NCBI GenBank assembly: GCA_028715225.1
Contig: JAQUSH010000020.1
Span: 1 to 9,676, forward strand
Source of the DNA: Candidatus Aenigmatarchaeota archaeon
GTDB lineage: Archaea > Aenigmatarchaeota > Aenigmatarchaeia > Aenigmatarchaeales > Aenigmatarchaeaceae
Direction: 5' to 3'
DNA length: 9,676 bases
In this document: positions 5,137-9,676 of the stretch, in pieces
How the letters are laid out: each line of letters starts with the position of its first letter
How positions within the stretch are numbered: the first letter of the stretch is position 1
Program-made: the position numbers and the translations under genes
The notes under the pieces: generated by a model
Told to the model about the DNA's origin: nothing
The model's database searches: none
The model's input: only the letters and a program-made list of their open reading frames with translations

Positions 5137-6801
5137 ATGTTTGAACTGAAAGACAGAGATGCAAACGGAAGAATCTGCAAGTGGGTTGTAAACGACCATG
5201 AAATAACCACACCTACGATAATGCCAGTAGTTAATCCAAGCAAAATGGTAGTATCAATAGAAGACTTAAAAAAATTAGGAGCAAAAATAATAATCACAAA
5301 TTCATTCATAATAAGAAATTCTAGATTCAAAGAAGAATGTGTTCAGAAAGGTTTACATGAATTTTTAAAATGGAAAGGACCGATATACACTGACTCAGGA
5401 ACGTTTCAGATGTTCTCACAAGGAATAAAAGACATTTCACAAGAAGAGATAATTGAATTTCAGAATCAGATTAAATCAGATATTGTTACACCGGTTGATC
5501 TGTTCACATTGCCAGATGATACAAAAAAGCAAGCGATTGAAAAAACAAAAGAAACATCCAAACGAGTCTTTGCAGCAAAGCAGCTCACTAAAAATTTAGT
5601 AGGTCCGATACAAGGAGGATTATTTTTAGATTTAAGAAAGAAAGCTTGCAAGGAGATAGCAGCAGCTGATCCTGAGCTTTTTGCAATCGGAGGCATCGTT
5701 CCGCTAATGGAGCAATATAGATACAAAGAATTGTTTGAAATTATTCTAACGTGCAAAGAGAATCTGCCAGCAGGAAAGCCGGTTCATGCATTCGGTGCAG
5801 GACACCCGATGATATTCGCACCGTTAGTTGCATTAGGAGTAGATTTATTCGATTCAGCAATGTATGCATTAGCAGCAGCAAGTGATCGTTACCTCACTGT
5901 AAATGGCACACACCAATTAGCAGATCTAACAGAATTTCCATGCAACTGCCCAGAGTGCGTAAAAACAACACCAGAAGAGGTCAGGCAGCTTCCAAAGCAA
6001 GACAGAGAAATTATTTTAGCCAAACATAATCTTTATGTCACATTTGGAGAGATACGCACGATACGGCAGGCAATAAAAGAAAATAACCTATGGGAACTTG
6101 TGCAAACGAGATTGAGAGCACATCCTAATCTACTTGAAGCATTTGAAACAGTAAAGAAGCATAAAAAATATTTAATGAAACAGGATTTGATTAGCAAGAA
6201 GAGCGCATTGTTTTATTCAGGAAAAGAAACAGAATTCAGACCAGAAGTTTTGAGAGCAAAAGAAATGATAAAAGGAATGAGCGGTCAAACGTTCTTAAAA
6301 AAACCATTTGGCAAAGTACCAACCGGACTAAAAGGAGTTTATCCATTTGGCCAATCTATAGTTCCTGGTTTTAAAGAAAAATCAGCAAAGGTAGATCCTA
6401 AAGATATTGTCCGTCAGACAATAGAATATCAATATGGATTTAAATTCAAAGAGAATTTCTCAGTAGAACTTTCAAGACAAACTGGAAGAATACGTCGTGT
6501 GTGGAGAGGAAAGCAATTATTAGGAACGATAAGAGCAAATGATGGTTTCTTTATTCCAACACTAGAAGGAGCAAAATACATGGACATGAAAAAAGTGATA
6601 GTTGATGACGAGGAAATAGCTAAGCATGTTAAAGCAGGCAAGTCTTTGTTTGTCCGTTTCATAGACCGCTGTGATGATATAATTCCTGGCGAAGAGGTTG
6701 CTATTATTTACAACAAGGAGATTATAGCAACAGGTACAGCAATTCTTAACAAAAAAGAGATATCAGAGTTCCAGAGAGGGGTCGCAATCAAGATACGTTA
6801 G
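5137..6801 (+). CDS. tgtA: Archaeosine tRNA-guanine transglycosylase (arcTGT) with PUA domain
   Basis: The 554-residue protein aligns by eye along its whole length with archaeal arcTGT such as the Pyrococcus horikoshii enzyme. It replaces guanine 15 in the D-loop of archaeal tRNAs with preQ0. The TIM-barrel domain has YTDSGTFQM (84-92, with D86) and GVDLFDS (234-240), where D239 is the expected nucleophile. The zinc site is C269, C271, C274 and H297. PIQGG (157-161), AIGGIVPL (183-190) and FGAGHP (219-224) are also present. Domains C1 and C2 follow, and the C-terminal PUA domain spans about 484-554 (KKVIVDDEEIAKHVKAG, then GEEVAII). All catalytic residues are retained, so it is arcTGT and not the related ArcS. 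The ATG at 5137 gives MFELKDRDANG, matching the family start; an in-frame TTG at 5110 would overlap the Nudix gene. Confidence 0.96.
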   Translation: MFELKDRDANGRICKWVVNDHEITTPTIMPVVNPSKMVVSIEDLKKLGAKIIITNSFIIRNSRFKEECVQKGLHEFLKWKGPIYTDSGTFQMFSQGIKDISQEEIIEFQNQIKSDIVTPVDLFTLPDDTKKQAIEKTKETSKRVFAAKQLTKNLVGPIQGGLFLDLRKKACKEIAAADPELFAIGGIVPLMEQYRYKELFEIILTCKENLPAGKPVHAFGAGHPMIFAPLVALGVDLFDSAMYALAAASDRYLTVNGTHQLADLTEFPCNCPECVKTTPEEVRQLPKQDREIILAKHNLYVTFGEIRTIRQAIKENNLWELVQTRLRAHPNLLEAFETVKKHKKYLMKQDLISKKSALFYSGKETEFRPEVLRAKEMIKGMSGQTFLKKPFGKVPTGLKGVYPFGQSIVPGFKEKSAKVDPKDIVRQTIEYQYGFKFKENFSVELSRQTGRIRRVWRGKQLLGTIRANDGFFIPTLEGAKYMDMKKVIVDDEEIAKHVKAGKSLFVRFIDRCDDIIPGEEVAIIYNKEIIATGTAILNKKEISEFQRGVAIKIR

Positions 6802-6802
6802 T

Positions 6803-6811
6803 GTTTAAATC
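6803..6811 (+). promoter_or_regulatory. TATA-like box GTTTAAATC before the 183-aa gene
   Basis: GTTTAAATC begins 2 nt after the transglycosylase stop and lies 24-32 nt before the ATG at 6835. The same nine bases occur at 7388-7396, and GTTTAAAT recurs at 437-444, suggesting a genome-typical core promoter. The downstream gene would be leaderless. Confidence 0.55.
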
Positions 6812-6834
6812 TTTATCATTTACTTATATTTCCT

Positions 6835-7386
6835 ATGGTAGAATTCAGATGTAGCCAATCTTTGTATAATGCTCTAAACATTAAACCTAAGAAAAGGTAC
6901 ACAGACAGAAAAATAACAAGAACATTAATAAGAGAATTGTTAAGAGGACCAAAAAATATACTTCTTGGGCCGATTATCCCAAATGGACACAGTTATGATG
7001 AAATAGGGATAGGAATAGCAACAAAACAGCCATTTTCAGGGAAAATAACAGCAAATAAAAGATCAGCAAGAAAGCTTTTAGAAAGTGATATAACAGAAAT
7101 TGACGTTAAAATAATATATGAAGAGGAATTAAGAGAAGAAAGAGTATCATGCGGAATAGAGACCATGCACGATAGCTTTTCTCTATATTTCCCGCTAACT
7201 AACCGTTATCTTGCCAGAGTTAACAAGTGGTGTTATGGAAATGGTTCAAATGATGTAATTATGAATGTTCTAGACAAGCCAATATTGAATGAATATGAGA
7301 ATATTATCAATGATAGACAATACAGAAACCAGCCATGCAGCTTCAGCCATGTTATTGAAACAAAGCGAGCATTAGCACGAATGTAG
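6835..7386 (+). CDS. Unknown 183-aa protein
   Basis: I do not recognise this protein. It begins MVEFRCSQSLYNALNIKPKK, has a basic stretch (KKRYTDRKITRTLIRELLRG, about 19-38), a glycine/isoleucine-rich part (about 42-62) and acidic DVKIIYEEELREERVS (about 90-105). Cysteines at 6, 106, 132 and 163 are scattered and do not form an obvious metal site. No signal peptide or membrane segment is visible, so it is probably cytoplasmic. It has its own TATA-like box at 6803-6811 and is followed by another, so it may be a single-gene transcript. A phage or other accessory origin cannot be ruled out, but nothing in the sequence shows it. Confidence 0.7.
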   Translation: MVEFRCSQSLYNALNIKPKKRYTDRKITRTLIRELLRGPKNILLGPIIPNGHSYDEIGIGIATKQPFSGKITANKRSARKLLESDITEIDVKIIYEEELREERVSCGIETMHDSFSLYFPLTNRYLARVNKWCYGNGSNDVIMNVLDKPILNEYENIINDRQYRNQPCSFSHVIETKRALARM

Positions 7387-7387
7387 G

Positions 7388-7396
7388 GTTTAAATC
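7388..7396 (+). promoter_or_regulatory. TATA-like box before the frameshifted gene
   Basis: GTTTAAATC, identical to 6803-6811, lies 39-47 nt before the ATG at 7435. That predicts a short leader rather than a leaderless transcript. The leader contains GAGTGAT (7423-7429), a partial Shine-Dalgarno match 5 nt before the ATG. Confidence 0.45.
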
Positions 7397-7434
7397 CTTT
7401 TCGAACCAAGATTTTAATTACCGAGTGATTTTTT

Positions 7435-8019
7435 ATGGTAATGGAATATAAATTTAATCCAGAAGATTTTAGTTTATCAGAAGGATGGAGCAAGACTACT
7501 CGTAAGATAGATGCAGATGTGCTTGCAGAAAAAGTTGCTGGTTACTATCGTCAAAAAAGAGAGATGACTAAAACAGAACAACGCATCTATGAAAAAACAT
7601 TGGAAATAATAAAGAAAGATCCAGAAATTCAGAAATTATGCAAAGAATATGAAGCTTGGGATTTTGATATTAATAATAAGAGAATACCTCTTCAGAATAG
7701 AAGAGACTTCTTAGAAGTATTAGGAGTTTTGTATGCAAAGATAGCGAAACCGCACAAGGACGGAAGAAAAAGCATACCAGTTACATTTAATGATAAAAAT
7801 TCTTATGAATACATTATAGAAAAAATACCACCTAGAGATGTTTTAAGACGAGGTATAAGGGACAGCAGTCGTGGTGATAGATATGAAGTTAGCATACTAA
7901 ACCCAGCATATGCATATTACTTTGATAACAATTTACCATCGCTATCTATGGAATCAACTGATAGTTTTTTATCAGGCCTTATAACAACGTGCGCATCTGG
8001 AACAATTAGAAAAAAATAG
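7435..8019 (+). CDS. Unknown protein, N-terminal part of a coding region split by a -1 frame change
   Basis: This part encodes 194 residues before TAG at 8017-8019. It is not recognised. A helical, charged N-terminal half (KIDADVLAEKVAGYYRQKREM, then EQRIYEKTLEIIKKD) is followed by IPVTFNDKNSYEYIIEKIPP and a region ending SFLSGLITTCASGTIRKK. The frame ends at A AAA AAA TAG. The -1 frame continues without a stop from that point for 227 codons and has no start codon for its first 33. I therefore read 7435-8699 as one 421-residue protein, made by -1 frameshifting or broken by a one-base loss in the A-run. ATG 7441 is an alternative start two codons in. Confidence 0.75.
   Translation: MVMEYKFNPEDFSLSEGWSKTTRKIDADVLAEKVAGYYRQKREMTKTEQRIYEKTLEIIKKDPEIQKLCKEYEAWDFDINNKRIPLQNRRDFLEVLGVLYAKIAKPHKDGRKSIPVTFNDKNSYEYIIEKIPPRDVLRRGIRDSSRGDRYEVSILNPAYAYYFDNNLPSLSMESTDSFLSGLITTCASGTIRKK
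8010..8016 (+). other. Slippery heptamer A AAA AAA before TAG (candidate -1 frameshift site)
   Basis: The seven A bases fall in the zero frame as A AAA AAA (third base of AGA, then two Lys codons), the X XXY YYZ arrangement of -1 programmed frameshift sites, and TAG follows at once. Slipping back one base reads on as Lys-Ile-Ala-Ser-Gly-Glu-Gly into the downstream frame. Only a weak stem (GTTA 8037-8040 with TAAC 8050-8053) is visible downstream. A homopolymer sequencing error or real mutation would look the same. Confidence 0.5.
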
Positions 8020-8699
8020 CAAGTGGAGAAGGAGATGTTATAGCATTTGTAACGAGAAATGAAAAAATACATAAAAGAATACAGTTTGAGTGTGCGCTTA
8101 GAAAAATTTGGGAAATGTCAATGGATGATGATGACCGTCTTGTAAATACCAAACTGAATCGTGGAGAAATTGATAGAGAAAAATTCATAAAGAAATATTC
8201 AATATTCTTCCTTAAACCAACAGAACTTTCTAATTATACATCAAAAGATGAACGCTTTCAATATGTAAGAGATGGTCTTAGTAGTCTTACAGATTTCTCA
8301 GAAAATGTTGAAAATGCAGTAATACAGCAAGCTCTACTAAAAAGAGGAAAAATTTTCAAATGGGGTAAATCAAATGGTTTGTTGAATCAGAATATATTCA
8401 ATGAGCTTGACGATGAGATACAAAGAATTACGGAGGAGCATAGTGAAGTAAAAAGAACTATCAGAAATCTTGAAAGAAGCAAGAACATGGTTGAAAATTC
8501 CTCAGATAGAGATAGAATCGTTAGTGAGCTCGATGCAAATAATGCTAAATATGATTCATTGGAAAAGCAGAAAAAAGACATGGAACAAGAAAGAGCAAAA
8601 TTGAAGCGTGAATTATTCCCAGACAAAGGGCCAAGAAATTTCAGTTATGCTAGAAATGTTGCTAATGAACAAAGAAGAGAGGAAGAATATGAACGGTAA
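8016..8699 (+). CDS. C-terminal part of the split coding region: charged coiled-coil protein
   Basis: The -1 frame is open from 8010 and reads IASGEGDVIAFVTRNEKIHK onward from 8016. Its first possible start codon is ATG 8115, which has no well-placed Shine-Dalgarno site. An independent gene would be 8115-8699 (194 residues). Its protein has DDDD near the start, KKYSIFFLKPTELS and ALLKRGKIFKWGKSNGLL. A long, highly charged coiled coil covers about 97-168 of that version, with a Glu/Arg-rich tail (NEQRREEEYER). No family is recognised; the coiled coil suggests self-association or partner binding. The 33 codons before ATG 8115 look coding, favouring continuity with 7435-8019. The end overlaps the next gene by 11 nt. 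Confidence 0.7.
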   Translation: MASGEGDVIAFVTRNEKIHKRIQFECALRKIWEMSMDDDDRLVNTKLNRGEIDREKFIKKYSIFFLKPTELSNYTSKDERFQYVRDGLSSLTDFSENVENAVIQQALLKRGKIFKWGKSNGLLNQNIFNELDDEIQRITEEHSEVKRTIRNLERSKNMVENSSDRDRIVSELDANNAKYDSLEKQKKDMEQERAKLKRELFPDKGPRNFSYARNVANEQRREEEYER

Positions 8700-9666
8700 C
8701 AATTTCACCTTTGATGATAACAAAGCATTTGAAATGTGCGAGGAAATAAAAAAATCATGGGATTTGCACATTGGAGCATTCAAAGATTATGATGAAGAAA
8801 AATTTCCAGAAAAAACATTGCCAAAGAATATAAAACCAGGAACAAAGGAGCATGCTAATTATTTATTCTGGGTATCTGTTATAAATTATCAGACAGTTGC
8901 AGATGTGACTTTTCCAAGATTCAGAGCAGTATACGAAGAACAGCCAGAAATGTTTGATCCAGCGCACATAAGAAAAGTAGATGATAAAGAATTAAGAGAA
9001 TTTGTAGAACAGTTAAAACATATGCCAGATGAAGTAACTAAAAGATGGAGACACAATGCTGAATCATTTAAAGAATTAAAAGATGATATAAGAAATATTC
9101 ACAAAACAAAAGACATAGCAGCTACACAGCAAGAAGTGATAAAGCTATTTCATGGTTTTCAGTATAAGCAAAGTTCTCTTATGTTATCTTGGTTGAAAAA
9201 TGCTAAATTAATAGAAACATTTGATTCAACTGATTTGAATATACCAGTTGATGTTCACGTTCAGCGGCTGAGCGTGAGAAGAGATATATGTGATTTTAAA
9301 GGAAAGACACGGCAAGAAGTAATTGCAAGATATCTAAGCAAAGAATATCAGCGATTTTTTAGAGAGAACAGAGAATTTGAACCATATGACATACAGGCAT
9401 ACATGTGGGTTCTAGGATCAGAAGGTTGCATAAAAAATACAACATGCAGAAAAGCATGCGTTTTCAAAGAGCCGTGCAAAAGAGATCTTTACGTTGAAAG
9501 AGAAGATCGAAAATTAAAGAGTACTGGCAAAGAATATCACGGTGCAAGCGGAATGTGTTGGGTTAGTGGATACAGACCATTCAGACCAAGAAGAAATAAA
9601 TATGGATTATCTAACGATCAAGTAAAGTTACTTCAAGAATCATCATGTAGTGGATGCGGGTTATAA
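8689..9666 (+). CDS. HhH-GPD-like Fe-S DNA glycosylase-superfamily protein (divergent)
   Basis: The protein has 325 residues. The region about 55-265 resembles the helix-hairpin-helix glycosylase fold. LFHGFQYKQSSLMLSWL (153-169) fits the hairpin, with K160 as a possible catalytic lysine. IPVDVHVQRLS (185-195) fits the VD-x-HV-x-R motif, with D188 as catalytic aspartate. C247-x5-C253-x3-C257-x5-C263 resembles the endonuclease III 4Fe-4S loop (C-x6-C-x2-C-x5-C). The Lys-to-Asp distance of 28 is longer than in endonuclease III and closer to AGOG-type enzymes. A base-excision role is inferred from these motifs alone. The C-terminal tail (264-325) is unusual and adds C290, C320 and C323. The ATG at 8689 is preferred because AGAGGAAG lies just upstream and it overlaps the preceding gene end by 11 nt, implying coupled translation; an earlier in-frame ATG at 8608 overlaps that gene much more. 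Confidence 0.7.
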   Translation: MNGNNFTFDDNKAFEMCEEIKKSWDLHIGAFKDYDEEKFPEKTLPKNIKPGTKEHANYLFWVSVINYQTVADVTFPRFRAVYEEQPEMFDPAHIRKVDDKELREFVEQLKHMPDEVTKRWRHNAESFKELKDDIRNIHKTKDIAATQQEVIKLFHGFQYKQSSLMLSWLKNAKLIETFDSTDLNIPVDVHVQRLSVRRDICDFKGKTRQEVIARYLSKEYQRFFRENREFEPYDIQAYMWVLGSEGCIKNTTCRKACVFKEPCKRDLYVEREDRKLKSTGKEYHGASGMCWVSGYRPFRPRRNKYGLSNDQVKLLQESSCSGCGL

Positions 9667-9676
9667 CCCCGTTATA
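9658..9676. repeat. Palindromes at the gene end
   Basis: GGGTTATAACCC (9658-9669) is a perfect 12-bp palindrome spanning the TAA stop of the glycosylase-like gene. Overlapping it, TATAAC and GTTATA (9662-9676) form a 6-bp inverted repeat around CCC. The window ends here, so the full extent is unknown. It could be a terminator hairpin, part of the next promoter, or chance. Confidence 0.35.

Noticed and set aside
5137..6801. Possibility that this gene is ArcS rather than arcTGT
   Set aside because: D86, D239 and the zinc ligands are intact and there is no PC-x3-KPY motif, so it is the transglycosylase.
8023..8037. Shine-Dalgarno-like GGAGAAGGAG followed by ATG 8035 as an independent start
   Set aside because: ATG 8035 is followed by TTA TAG, a two-codon frame, and the purine run is too close to it. 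It does not open the downstream frame.
7435..8699. Treating the split region as a decayed pseudogene
   Set aside because: Both halves are open over their full length with normal composition, and only one frame change at a homopolymer is needed. Frameshifting or a sequence error fits better than decay, although a recent mutation cannot be excluded.
1..9676. tRNA genes, CRISPR arrays, insertion sequences or long repeats
   Set aside because: Gaps between genes are under about 60 bases, and no tRNA-like arms, spaced direct repeats, transposase motifs or terminal inverted repeats were seen by eye.

Overview
The window looks like a compact, AT-rich archaeal chromosome segment, most plausibly from a DPANN-type lineage such as Woesearchaeota or Pacearchaeota. 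The evidence is an archaeal-type tRNA-guanine transglycosylase with a PUA domain, a second archaeosine-pathway protein, and an archaeal/eukaryotic-type HemK2 methyltransferase. Several genes also have TATA-like boxes 20-32 nt before the ATG and no room for a leader. Gene density is very high, with no non-coding stretch above about 60 bases. No tRNA, rRNA, CRISPR array or mobile element was seen. The lineage call is inference.

Layout. Bases 1-416 (minus) hold the N-terminal part of a peptidase-U32-family protein that runs off the window. It is divergent from a small Cys-cluster protein of unknown function (467-1024). On the minus strand, 1029-2294 encodes a radical SAM protein resembling RaSEA, fused to a domain with the signature motif of archaeosine synthase ArcS. 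Divergent from it are a secreted glutamine-rich coiled-coil protein (2358-3038) and two small membrane proteins with overlapping genes (3088-3653). On the minus strand follow a small basic unknown protein (3660-4007) and a HemK2-like protein-glutamine methyltransferase (4028-4609). The HemK2-like gene diverges from a Nudix hydrolase (4644-5132), which probably shares an operon with a complete archaeosine tRNA-guanine transglycosylase (5137-6801). The last third (6835-9666) is a run of plus-strand genes, mostly unrecognised: a 183-aa orphan, a 421-residue coding region split by a -1 frame change at A AAA AAA followed by TAG, and a protein resembling Fe-S HhH-GPD DNA glycosylases whose start overlaps the end of the preceding gene.

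How the genes work together. The transglycosylase would exchange G15 of tRNA for preQ0. The RaSEA/ArcS-like fusion carries, on one chain, signatures of the two enzymes that convert preQ0-tRNA to archaeosine (lysine addition, then radical cleavage). The window could therefore hold the tRNA-level part of the archaeosine pathway in two genes. HemK2 is expected to methylate the GGQ glutamine of the release factor, another translation-related modification.

The points most worth a second look are the RaSEA-ArcS fusion, the slippery A-run joining the two halves of the 7435-8699 coding region, the divergent glycosylase-like gene coupled to it, and the divergent leaderless gene pairs that share or overlap core promoters.
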